DNA of 47,981 nt, from NCBI RefSeq assembly GCF_016744255.1, contig NZ_JADGES010000005.1:21073-69053 (forward strand), in the 5' to 3' direction. A program made the position numbers and the translations under genes. Within the stretch, counting starts at the first letter, position 1, and every line of letters begins with the position of its first letter. The notes beneath the pieces were generated by a model. The model was not told the DNA's origin. It did not search any database and worked only from the letters and a program-made list of their open reading frames with translations. This DNA is from Maribacter sp. (GTDB lineage Bacteria > Bacteroidota > Bacteroidia > Flavobacteriales > Flavobacteriaceae). Positions 7,628-14,794 of the stretch are shown here, piece after piece.

Positions 7628-8107
7628 ATGATTAAATATTTGACATTCGGAATATCTATATCATTTATATCTTGGATAATCGGAATGATATTTAATAGTA
7701 TTCTTATGAAAACTGAATACTACAAAAAATTATCAAACCTGAATTTTATTGAGAGTAAAACTCTGAATAAAAATATTGGGCTTAAATACTTTAAATGGAT
7801 TGTAAGTAACACCTTTTTCAAATTCTTCAATCAGAAAATTAAGTTGAAAAATAAAAAAACGAAATTGACTGAAATACGAAGAGAAATGACAATTGCTGAA
7901 ATAAGCCATCTAATCGGATTTATTTTCGTGACTTTTATTGCTGTCTATAAGAGTCTTTCTCACCACTATTTATTCGGGTTGACAATAATGATTGTGAATA
8001 TTTTAATGAATTTATATCCTTCATTATTACAACAAGAAAACAAAAGACGAATTGACCCGTTGATTAAAAGGCAAGTAAAAAATGTGGGTAACAAAGAACT
8101 GATATAA
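7628..8107 (+). CDS. Membrane protein resembling CrtO-family acyltransferases
   Basis: A 159-residue protein with three hydrophobic segments (about residues 5-25, 95-112 and 115-132). The pattern 'IRREMTIAEISHLIGF' (about 84-99) followed by 'NILMNLYPSLLQQENKRRID' resembles the E-x2-H and N-x2-YP-x2-LQ-x-N-x-R segments of the glycosyl-4,4'-diaponeurosporenoate acyltransferase (CrtO) family of small membrane proteins. No carotenoid genes lie nearby, so a pigment role is not supported. It stands alone between two GTTGGCA junctions. Assignment is by pattern recall and only moderately sure. Confidence 0.5.
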   Translation: MIKYLTFGISISFISWIIGMIFNSILMKTEYYKKLSNLNFIESKTLNKNIGLKYFKWIVSNTFFKFFNQKIKLKNKKTKLTEIRREMTIAEISHLIGFIFVTFIAVYKSLSHHYLFGLTIMIVNILMNLYPSLLQQENKRRIDPLIKRQVKNVGNKELI

Positions 8108-8194
8108 AAGCAAAATATTTATATTTAGCCTAGTAATAAACAGAAATGAGGTGCTTATTAAATCTCCCTACGTTTCTTATACTAATTGTTGGCA
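8105..8194 (+). repeat. Short cassette-end spacer ending in GTTGGCA
   Basis: A 90-bp non-coding spacer starting at the stop codon (GATATAAAAGC block) and ending TTCTTATACTAATTGTTGGCA. The terminal 7-mer repeats the junction at 7604-7610. Evidence is the position, the end motif and the shared junction. Confidence 0.4.
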
Positions 8195-8204
8195 GTAATA
8201 GCAC

Positions 8205-8789
8205 ATGAATCATAAACCTTTATTAGATTACATAAATAAATATATCAACTTAACTGTTGAAGAAGAAGCCATTCTTCTTGCTAAAATTGTTCACAGAAAT
8301 TACCTCAAAGATCAATATATTGTGCAACAAGGAGATATCTGCAAAAGTGCCAATTTTATTATTTCGGGATGTACAAAAACATTTTATACGAATCTAGAAG
8401 GCCAAGAACATATAGTGATGTTCTCCATAGAAGATTGGTGGACATCCGATTTGGGAAGTTTTATTACTCAAAAACCTGCAGATTTTAACGTTCAATGTAT
8501 AGAGAGAACCCAACTAATTCAATTTACCTACGATAATCTTGAAGAGTTATATATAGAAATTCCGAAGCTCGAACGACTTTTTAGAAAGATTGTAGAGCGT
8601 GCTTTTGTAGCCTCGCAAAAAAGAATCATTAGAAATTTTAGTCTTACAGCGAAAGAGCGTTATCTTATTTTCAAAGAGAATTATCCAAAAATTGAACAAC
8701 GTATTCCTCAATATATGATTGCTTCTTACCTTGGTATCACTAAAGAGTTTTTAAGTAAAATTAAAAACCAACTCATTCACAACCAATAG
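8205..8789 (+). CDS. Crp/Fnr-family transcriptional regulator
   Basis: A 194-residue regulator with an N-terminal cyclic-nucleotide-binding jelly roll (about residues 20-140; 'DQYIVQQGDICKSANFIISGCTKTF' and 'EHIVMFSIEDWWTSDL'). A short C-terminal winged helix carries the recognition segment 'YMIASYLGITKEFLSKIKNQL' (about 171-192). The Bacteroidota Crp/Fnr subgroup to which this belongs lacks the Fe-S cysteines of FNR and usually an obvious cAMP-binding Arg-Ser pair, so the ligand is unknown. It is the first gene of a co-oriented set (SnoaL-like, YceI, membrane protein) and probably controls it; such regulators typically sit next to their targets. Confidence 0.88.
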   Translation: MNHKPLLDYINKYINLTVEEEAILLAKIVHRNYLKDQYIVQQGDICKSANFIISGCTKTFYTNLEGQEHIVMFSIEDWWTSDLGSFITQKPADFNVQCIERTQLIQFTYDNLEELYIEIPKLERLFRKIVERAFVASQKRIIRNFSLTAKERYLIFKENYPKIEQRIPQYMIASYLGITKEFLSKIKNQLIHNQ

Positions 8790-8884
8790 ATGTTAATCTA
8801 GTTTAACTTCATTTAATAATCTACTTCATTTTCTGAAATTTTAATGTTTAGGACATTTGTCCTATAATATTTAAAGCTAAAAAA

Positions 8885-9238
8885 ATGAATACATTATTAG
8901 AAAAAATTAGCACAATTAATGACATGGTTCTTCAAGGGAAAGCCTTAGAAGCTTTTGACCAATTCTATCATGAAGATGTTGTTATGCAAGAAAATGACAA
9001 TCCAGTTGTTGAAGGAAAAATAGCTAATAGACAGCGTGAAGAAGTTTTTTTTGCGTCTATTACAGAATTTAGAGGCGCTAATCCTTTAAAAGTAACAATT
9101 GGTGAAAATACCACAATGGTAGAGTGGCATTTTGATTACACCCACAAAGATTGGGGCGTTAGAAACTATACACAAGTAGCGGTTCAAAATTGGAAAGATG
9201 GAAAAATAATCAAAGAAAAGTTCTATTACGGAGCATAA
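8885..9238 (+). CDS. SnoaL/NTF2-like protein
   Basis: A 117-residue protein with the cone-shaped NTF2-like alpha+beta pattern: an N-terminal helix 'MVLQGKALEAFDQFYHEDVVMQEN' followed by strands around 'MVEWHFDYTH' and 'QVAVQNWKDGKIIKEKFYYG'. SnoaL-like proteins act as small isomerases, hydrolases or ligand binders; the catalytic residues cannot be assigned here. The gap to the next gene (yceI-like) is 22 bp, so they are probably cotranscribed under the adjacent Crp/Fnr regulator. Confidence 0.8.
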   Translation: MNTLLEKISTINDMVLQGKALEAFDQFYHEDVVMQENDNPVVEGKIANRQREEVFFASITEFRGANPLKVTIGENTTMVEWHFDYTHKDWGVRNYTQVAVQNWKDGKIIKEKFYYGA

Positions 9239-9260
9239 ATTAAATCATTAAACAGATAAA

Positions 9261-9839
9261 ATGAAAAATTCAATTAAAAATATAGCAATAGTTGCAATAG
9301 TTGCACTCATAACGTTCTCTTTCAGAACAATAGAGGAAAATAAAAAAGGAATTAAAGTAGAAAAAAGTAGAGTTGTTTGGAAAGGGTATAAAGTTACGGG
9401 ATCAGAACAAGGAACAATCGCAATTAAATCTGGATTTCTAAACTTTAACGATGGTAAACTGACGGGTGGAGAATTTACTATAAACATGTCTACAATTACC
9501 AGTACAGATCAAGAAGGAGAATATAAAGGTAAATTGGAAGGGCATTTAAAATCTGATGATTTCTTTGGAGTTAAAAAATTTCCTACTTCGTCTTTAGTAT
9601 TTAAGAAAGTTAAATCTACGGGTAAAAACTCGTACAAAGTAACAGGGAACGTAACTATAAAAGGAATAACAAATACTGTTACAATTAATCTTTCCGTTTA
9701 TGGAAATAAAGCAACTGCTTCGCTAAAAATTGATAGAACAAAATTCGATGTTAAATATGGCTCTGCAAATTTCTTTGACGGACTAAAGGATAAAGCTATT
9801 TACGATGAGTTTGATTTAATTGCTGATTTAGAATTTTAA
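9261..9839 (+). CDS. YceI-family polyisoprenoid-binding-like protein
   Basis: A 192-residue exported protein: signal peptide about residues 1-22 (IVAIVALITFSF), then a YceI lipocalin-like beta barrel. Family marks are 'KSRVVWKGYKVTGSEQGTI', 'GGEFTINMSTI', 'LEGHLKSDDFFGVKKFPTSSLVF', 'GNVTIKGITNTVTINL' and 'DRTKFDVKYGSANFFDGLKDKAIYDEF'. YceI proteins bind long isoprenoid or amide lipids in the periplasm. The next gene begins 5 bp after the stop. A distant lipoprotein paralogue lies at 26341-26982 in the backbone. Confidence 0.92.
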   Translation: MKNSIKNIAIVAIVALITFSFRTIEENKKGIKVEKSRVVWKGYKVTGSEQGTIAIKSGFLNFNDGKLTGGEFTINMSTITSTDQEGEYKGKLEGHLKSDDFFGVKKFPTSSLVFKKVKSTGKNSYKVTGNVTIKGITNTVTINLSVYGNKATASLKIDRTKFDVKYGSANFFDGLKDKAIYDEFDLIADLEF

Positions 9840-9844
9840 AAATC

Positions 9845-10342
9845 ATGACACACATTACAAGTATATTCGACTTTACAAAGTCTTCAAGTGCAACCAAAAC
9901 AATTTTATGGTCTGGCTTTATTGCAGGAAACTTAGATGCTATTGCTGGTGCGGTAGTTTACTTTATATTCTTTGGGATGAACCCTATACAAGTTGTTCAA
10001 TTTATTGGCAGCGGCATTCATGGTCCAACAGCAATAGGTGGAGGTTTATCCATGTTTATTGCAGGTCTTCTTTATCATTTTCTAATCTCTTATGTTGTGG
10101 CTGGTATTTATTTCTTGGCCTACTCAAAAATTAAAATACTAAGAGATTATAAAATTGTAATGGGGCTCATTTTTGGTTTAGGAATTTGGCTGATAATGAA
10201 CTTAATAATACTGCCACAATCAAACATTCCAAAAAGTCCTTTTGATGTAAACTTGGCTATAGTAGGCATTATTTGGCATATGGCTTTAGTCGGTTTGCCT
10301 ATTGCCCTTATTACATCTTTATATTTTGATAAGAAGGCCTAA
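9845..10342 (+). CDS. Four-helix integral membrane protein (YagU/DUF1440-like)
   Basis: A 165-residue protein with four membrane segments (about 20-44, 63-90, 98-120 and 135-158). The repeated small-residue motifs 'AGNLDAIAGAVVYF', 'HGPTAIGGGLSMFIAGLLYHF' and 'VGIIWHMALVGLPIALI' resemble the YagU/DUF1440 inner-membrane group, but this is pattern recall. It is last in the Crp-SnoaL-YceI cluster and is followed by two hairpins, the second terminator-like. Function unknown. Confidence 0.65.
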   Translation: MTHITSIFDFTKSSSATKTILWSGFIAGNLDAIAGAVVYFIFFGMNPIQVVQFIGSGIHGPTAIGGGLSMFIAGLLYHFLISYVVAGIYFLAYSKIKILRDYKIVMGLIFGLGIWLIMNLIILPQSNIPKSPFDVNLAIVGIIWHMALVGLPIALITSLYFDKKA

Positions 10343-10354
10343 CCATTATTAGGC

Positions 10355-10430
10355 AATTCAATTTATAAAATTGAATTTAAATACCCATTCAGTCTATTGA
10401 TACTTGTACTGATAGACTGAATTTTGAAAT
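10355..10430 (+). terminator. Two consecutive hairpins, likely operon terminator
   Basis: First hairpin: AATTCAATTT (10355-10364), 3-nt loop, AAATTGAATT (10368-10377). Second: TTCAGTCTAT (10388-10397), 14-nt loop, ATAGACTGAA (10412-10421), followed by TTTTG. Both are perfect 10-bp stems, just downstream of the last gene of the YceI cluster. Confidence 0.6.
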
Positions 10431-10520
10431 AAACAAAGGTGATTTTTAAAAGAAATTTAGTCATTTTTTTTAAACCTCTAACTAAACGAGTATTTAGCTC
10501 TTAATAATTAAAAAAATAAA

Positions 10521-10813
10521 ACTTACACAATTGAAACTGCTCCAGAAGCATTGAAAACGTATCAGGAGCATGAACCGTTTTCAAATTCATCTTTCAATAC
10601 AGAGGAACGTACAATTGTTTGGCTAAACACTAATGTAGAGTAGGAATGTCATTACCGTGCCCCTGCACATATAGGAATCGCTATTTATTCTGCTTTAATT
10701 GAAGCTTTAAGAAACAGTCTAACAGTGAAGCAGTGCCAAACGAGAAATAACAAGTTTTAAAAAACACTACGTTAAGCTCCCTTAGAAATCATAGGAGAAT
10801 TTCTGACTCATGA
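10521..10813 (+). pseudogene. Carboxymuconolactone decarboxylase (AhpD-like) family remnant
   Basis: Reading from 10524 gives YTIETAPEALKTYQEHEPFS, then SSFNTEERTIVWLNTNVE, a TAG stop at 10641, and ECHYRAPAHIGIAIYSALIEALRN. A second frame continues with VPNEK, a stop, then QVLKNTTLSSLRNHR. This follows the CMD-family plan (ETAPEA; a helix before 'T..E..IV.L..NVE..C.YC..AH'; EALRN; PNEKL..L..FT), but with an internal deletion, at least two stops, a frameshift, no start codon and the catalytic Cys-x2-Cys lost (C-H-Y-R). It lies downstream of the YceI cluster, where CMD genes often occur in related bacteria, so it may once have been part of it. The rest of the 10343-10874 gap shows only the two hairpins. 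Confidence 0.68.
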
Positions 10814-10874
10814 AAACGTTCCTGCCTAATGAAAGCCTTATTTCATATGTAAAACCTTCATAGCTATAAAAAAA

Positions 10875-11327
10875 TCATAATTCATAAACGGTAGAATCCT
10901 TTACAGAGTTCATTACAAACGAGCTATGTATTGTTGAGATCTCTTCAACTACGGAAAGCTTTCCATTTACAAATTCATGAAATTCATTAATGTCATCTGT
11001 AACAACTTTTAATAGAAAATCATAATTTCCCGAAACATGATGGCACTCCATTATTTCGGGAAACAAAAATGTTTTATTTTTAAAACTGTCTATAAGCTTC
11101 TTTTGGTGTTTTAACAAAGTAACTTGACAATATGCCACTACTTGTTTTCCTATTTTGGTTCTATCCAGGATAGCAACATAAGACTCTATTACCTGTTGTT
11201 GTTCTAATTTTTTAATCCTTTCATAAGTAGGCGTGAGACTCAAACCTACCTTACTTGCTATTTCCTTTGTATTTTGTTTCGCATCTCCTTGAAGTTGCAT
11301 TAAAATTCTTCTATCAATTTTATCCAT
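10875..11327 (-). CDS. Lrp/AsnC-family transcriptional regulator
   Basis: A 150-residue regulator with the canonical layout: N-terminal helix-turn-helix ('MDKIDRRILMQLQ..AKQNTKEIASKVGLSLTPTYERIKKLEQQQVI', residues 1-48) and a C-terminal RAM ligand-binding domain (about 65-145, with 'VSGNYDFLLKVVTDDINEFHEFV'). Lrp/AsnC proteins usually bind an amino acid. It is divergent from the histidine decarboxylase gene across a 167-bp AT-rich spacer, so control of that gene in response to histidine or another amino acid is a natural inference. It is the only minus-strand intact gene in the accessory region. Confidence 0.92.
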   Translation of the reverse strand: MDKIDRRILMQLQGDAKQNTKEIASKVGLSLTPTYERIKKLEQQQVIESYVAILDRTKIGKQVVAYCQVTLLKHQKKLIDSFKNKTFLFPEIMECHHVSGNYDFLLKVVTDDINEFHEFVNGKLSVVEEISTIHSSFVMNSVKDSTVYEL

Positions 11328-11494
11328 ACTAGATTATTTTTCTATAGCACCATTCACAAAACCATAGAACAGTTTTTTAATACTGTAAAATACCATTTTA
11401 AAGTTTTATATTCTATTATTTAAAATTAAATAAATACAAAAAATTAATTAAACTAATTTTACAGTGATATTTAACTTATCCAAAAAATTAATCT

Positions 11495-12625
11495 TTGACT
11501 ATGATAGTACCAGATACCCATCAAGATTCGCAAATAGATAAACTTTCACAAAAAATAAAAGAGGCAAGTGATTTATTTTTAGGATATCCTGTATCAAAGG
11601 ATTTTAACTATTCCAAATTATATGAATTTTTAAAATACCCTATCAATAATCTAGGAGACCCTTTTGAAGATAGTACTTACAGAGTTCAGACGCATGAAAT
11701 AGAGAGACAAGTTGTTGAATTTTTTGCAAAAATGTTTAGAGCAAACCCTAAAGACTATTGGGGTTATGTGACTAACGGTGGGTCAGAAAGTAATCTTTAT
11801 GGGTTGTATGTTGCAAGAGAATTATACCCTAAAGCAATGGTCTATTTTTCTGAGTCTACCCATTATAGTGTAAAGAAAAACATCCATTTATTGAACATTC
11901 CAAGTATCATTATTCGGTCACAAGAAAATGGAGAGATGGATTATGAAGACCTTGAAAATACACTTCAATTTAATCGACATAAACCAGCTATTATTCTTAC
12001 AAATTTTGGTACAACAATGAAAGAAGCAAAAGATGATGTTTCCAAAGTTAAAGGAATATTGAAAAAACTAGCTATACAGGACCATTATATACATTGCGAT
12101 GCGGCCTTATCTGGACCATATGGAGCTTTTATAGAACCTCGCATCCCTTTTGACCTTAAGGATGGAGCAGATAGCATTTCTATAAGTGGTCATAAATTTA
12201 TTGGTTCTCCAATTCCGTCGGGTATTATCATTACTAGGCGTTCTTTAAGGGATAGAATCGCAAAAGGAATTTCATATATAGGTTCTTTAGACACCACAAT
12301 TACAGGTTCTCGAAATGGACATAGTCCCATGTTTTTATGGTCTGCTATAAAAAGTATGGGAGAGGAAGGGCTAAAAGCACGCTACCTACATAGTGTAGAG
12401 GTGGCTCAATATTGTAAAAATGAATTAATTAAATTGGGGATAGATGCTTGGACAAATAAAGGAGCTATTACCGTTATTTTTCCACAGGTTTCAGAAACCC
12501 TAAAAGAAAAATGGCAATTGGCTACTGAAGATGTAACACATATAATATGTATGCCAAATGTAACCAAAAAACAAATTGACGAATTTATAAAAGATATAGT
12601 CCAAGAAAAAGAAGCCAACCGCTAA
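11495..12625 (+). CDS. hdc: Pyridoxal-phosphate-dependent histidine decarboxylase
   Basis: Converts L-histidine to histamine and CO2 in the cytoplasm. The 376-residue length equals that of the Morganella/Klebsiella PLP-type enzymes and the sequence follows them closely: 'FNYSKLYEFLKYPINNLGDPF', 'WGYVTNGGSESNLYGLYVAREL', 'FSESTHYSVKKNIHLL', 'HCDAALSGPYGAF', 'SISGHKFIGSPIPSGI' and 'TITGSRNGHSPMFLW'. K234 in SGHK is the Schiff-base lysine and D202 in HCDAA the pyridine-N contact. No histidine/histamine antiporter gene is adjacent, unlike the usual acid-resistance pairs. A divergent Lrp/AsnC regulator suggests amino-acid control. A related amino-acid decarboxylase activity cannot be fully excluded. 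Confidence 0.87.
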   Translation: MTMIVPDTHQDSQIDKLSQKIKEASDLFLGYPVSKDFNYSKLYEFLKYPINNLGDPFEDSTYRVQTHEIERQVVEFFAKMFRANPKDYWGYVTNGGSESNLYGLYVARELYPKAMVYFSESTHYSVKKNIHLLNIPSIIIRSQENGEMDYEDLENTLQFNRHKPAIILTNFGTTMKEAKDDVSKVKGILKKLAIQDHYIHCDAALSGPYGAFIEPRIPFDLKDGADSISISGHKFIGSPIPSGIIITRRSLRDRIAKGISYIGSLDTTITGSRNGHSPMFLWSAIKSMGEEGLKARYLHSVEVAQYCKNELIKLGIDAWTNKGAITVIFPQVSETLKEKWQLATEDVTHIICMPNVTKKQIDEFIKDIVQEKEANR

Positions 12626-12755
12626 CAAGGGGTATAAATAATCGCTCCTACCTACCAACTCTTTAAATTCCGTAGTAATTTTTAGCTTGGGGTATCCTTG
12701 CGTTTTTTTTGCTAATTTTAAGCTATTACTAATAGCCAAAGGTACTAGCCAGCAC
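12620..12755 (+). repeat. Cassette-end spacer after hdc (second type)
   Basis: Starts on the stop codon with CGCTAACAAGGGGTATAAA and TAATCGCT, the same arrangement as the TATAA-GTAATTGC block after other genes in the array, and ends with CTATTACTAATAGCCAAAGGTAC. AGCTTGGGGTATCCTTGCG lies between. Assigned on position and end motifs. Confidence 0.4.
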
Positions 12756-13235
12756 TAAAAACAACTAGGAAAGAATAATGAAAATAGAAACACTTAAAGA
12801 CCAAATTATTTTAGCAAAAGAAAAAAAGGATTTCAACAGTTTACATATAAAATATTAGAGGTCAGTAGTTTGTTTCTTATTAATCCTGTTTGATAAATTT
12901 TATTTCGGTTGACCATTTTTACGATAAAGGTCATTAAAAATGGTATTCTTTCTCTGTAATCGGTTTATTCTAAAATAAAATTCAGTCCGCCATTGCTTTC
13001 TACCTGTGTTATGTCATAAGCCTTTGAAACAGGTCTACAGCCCCTCCATTTATCTGTTTTAACCTTGGCTTCTAGACTGATATGATTAACAAAAATAAGT
13101 AACTAAAGTTCCTATTTTTAACTACTTATGAGACCAATAAATGGTAAAATTATTGATATAATGGCAATTGTCGGTAGACAAGATTTGAGTAATATCCTTT
13201 AAACTTTCGGAATAAAATACTGTTACCACAAAACC
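12756..13235. other. Gene-poor stretch with decayed sequences
   Basis: Holds a 26-codon plus-strand ORF (ATG 12778, TAG 12856; starts MKIETLKDQIILAKEKKDF), possibly the truncated start of a lost gene, and a minus-strand transposase remnant described separately. Nothing else recognisable was found between about 13100 and 13235. Confidence 0.5.
12900..13095 (-). mobile_element. IS1595 (ISXO2-like) transposase remnant
   Basis: On the minus strand, from about 13095 down to 12965, the reading is ISLEAKVKTDKWRGC, RPVSKAYDITQVESNGGLNF, then a stop; from about 12969 to 12900 another frame gives RINRLQRKNTIFNDLYRKNG. These match the 'T-D-x-W-x-G-Y' catalytic-Asp segment and the C-terminal 'YRINR...TIFDNL' segment of IS1595-family transposases common in Bacteroidota, with the middle deleted at the frame change. 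No terminal inverted repeats were found. It shows an IS once inserted into the array and decayed. Confidence 0.62.
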
Positions 13236-13425
13236 CAAAATTAATGCGGTGGTTGGGTGCTAAATTCCAAATTTTACGTATTTTTATAAGGTAGCCAAAT
13301 CTGTTTGATTTGACATTTTAATAAACCAAAAAATAAAATACAAACAAAAAGCTTCGGCTTAGTGCGAAATCGGAAGCCAAAAAGCTTCCTTGTTCTACTC
13401 ACTAACTTTAGCTCGGGCGTTGTGT
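13236..13425 (+). repeat. attC-like structured repeat, family I copy E
   Basis: Contains TAATGCGGTGGTTGGGTGCTAA, the promoter-like stretch (13271-13292), the TTTGACATTTTAATAA block, TTAGTG pairing with CACTAA, GGAAGC pairing with GCTTCC in the apical stem, and TTTAGCTCGGGC before the junction GTTGTGT (13419-13425). The reverse complement of that junction, ACACAAC, occurs at 14442-14448 immediately after the next gene. Confidence 0.72.
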
Positions 13426-13438
13426 AATAGAACATACA

Positions 13439-14431
13439 ATGAGAAATCTATTTAAAAATTTTGGTATTATAATTATGATATCTCTTTTTTTGAGTTGTAA
13501 TAAACCCAATGGTAATAACAATCAAAATGATAATGGGCTTTTTACTAAAAACATCGTAGTCGATGGAGTAGCAAGACGATATGCAATTTATATTCCAAAG
13601 AATATAGGAACATCACCTGTTCCGTTAATTTTTGAACTTCATGGAGGTGGGGTGTATATTGAAGATATGACTGGCGAAAGTGGACATAAAACGCCTTATA
13701 AATTGTGGATGGATCTTGCTGAAACTAAAAAATTTATTATTGTTTATCCAGAAGGAAGGAATGGCACATATAATAAACCGGCCTGGAATGACTGTCGTGG
13801 AGACTGTATTGTTAGCTCAAACGCAGACGACGTACATTTTATTGACAGTCTGATTAGTGTAATTTCAACAAATCATAACATTGACCAAGACAGAGTTTAT
13901 GCATCCGGAACTTCAAATGGTGGTTTTTTGGCTTTAAGACTTGCATCTGAACTTTCAAACAAAATTGCAGCGGTTGCATCGACTGTAGCTGCAATGCCAG
14001 CAGTATCGGATTGTAATCAGCCAAGTAATCCCATTTCGATTTTATTTATGAATGGGACAAACGATAATTATATGCCTTATGATGGGGGGTATTTATCAAA
14101 TCCCCCTAATCCTGACCACGGATCTGCTTTATCAACAGCAGCTTCTGTAAATTATTGGATTAATTTTAACCATACAAACACTATTCCAACAACATATACT
14201 TATCCCGACTTAGATAATTCGGACGGAGGAATTATTGAAAAATTTATTTATAATGATGGTAATCAAGGAACGGAAGTTGTTTTTTATAAAATTAATGGCG
14301 GCGGTCATTCAGCACCAAGTATTAAAGAAAAATATTCTGCTTTATTCGAACAATATTTTAACAAACAAAATCACGATATTGAAATGACAACAGAAGTTTG
14401 GGATTTTTTTAAGAATAAAACATTAAATTAA
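13439..14431 (+). CDS. Secreted PHB-depolymerase/feruloyl-esterase-like alpha/beta hydrolase
   Basis: A 330-residue lipoprotein-type exported hydrolase (signal ISLFLSC, Cys near residue 20). The Esterase_phd/LpqC-like core is complete: 'VPLIFELHGGG' oxyanion region, 'FIIVYPEGRNG', nucleophile S159 in G-T-S-N-G, acid D209 in 'MNGTNDNYMPYDGG' and H290 in 'GGGHSAP'. The cysteine pair around 'WNDCRGDC' is typical of the family. Likely substrates are acetyl- or feruloyl-substituted polysaccharides or short polyesters outside the cell; the family cannot discriminate. It is the sole gene of a unit bounded by GTTGTGT and its reverse complement, which is the best cassette-like pair in the window. Confidence 0.88.
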   Translation: MRNLFKNFGIIIMISLFLSCNKPNGNNNQNDNGLFTKNIVVDGVARRYAIYIPKNIGTSPVPLIFELHGGGVYIEDMTGESGHKTPYKLWMDLAETKKFIIVYPEGRNGTYNKPAWNDCRGDCIVSSNADDVHFIDSLISVISTNHNIDQDRVYASGTSNGGFLALRLASELSNKIAAVASTVAAMPAVSDCNQPSNPISILFMNGTNDNYMPYDGGYLSNPPNPDHGSALSTAASVNYWINFNHTNTIPTTYTYPDLDNSDGGIIEKFIYNDGNQGTEVVFYKINGGGHSAPSIKEKYSALFEQYFNKQNHDIEMTTEVWDFFKNKTLN

Positions 14432-14441
14432 TGGTTACTAC

Positions 14442-14575
14442 ACACAACTAAGACTATACGTAATGCGGGTTTTAGAGTAGTTAAATATCCATACAAGTAA
14501 TAAAATCTAATCGTAAATTAAAAAATAAGTACTATAAAATTCTGCGCTACACATAGCTAAGACGATTTACAACAC
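14442..14575 (+). repeat. Cassette-end spacer beginning with ACACAAC
   Basis: Starts 11 bp after the stop with ACACAACTAAGACTATACG and TAATGCGGGTTTT, the same opening as the family I repeats, and ends with GCGCTACACATAGCTAAGACG. The internal hairpin is lost or replaced by AT-rich sequence, so it looks like a shortened or degenerate family member. Confidence 0.5.
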
Positions 14576-14794
14576 ACTGAACCACAATAAATTATGATAT
14601 AAAATCTTTCAAAAAGACCATGTTTTATTCAATCTAAATTTACAACAATATAAGAACATGTTGGAGCCTCGATTTAAAAACACCCGAACAGGCACCCTTA
14701 AATTAAAACGTTCCATACAAATTGTATCAAAAAATAAACTAGAAGTATTAACCTTTTAAACGCTAAAAAAGGACAACCTATTTTAGGACAATAC
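14576..14794. other. Gene-free spacer
   Basis: AT-rich spacer upstream of the next esterase-like gene. It contains a 33-codon ORF (14658-14759, starts MLEPRFKNTRTGTLKLKRS) that I do not recognise and do not call as a gene. No hairpin or promoter was convincing. Confidence 0.5.

Noticed and set aside
9907-10134. 75-residue ORF overlapping the YagU-like gene
   Set aside because: Cys/Trp/Ser-rich out-of-frame shadow inside a convincing membrane-protein gene.
14658-14759. 33-codon ORF upstream of the second esterase
   Set aside because: No recognisable similarity, no promoter, and short enough to occur by chance.
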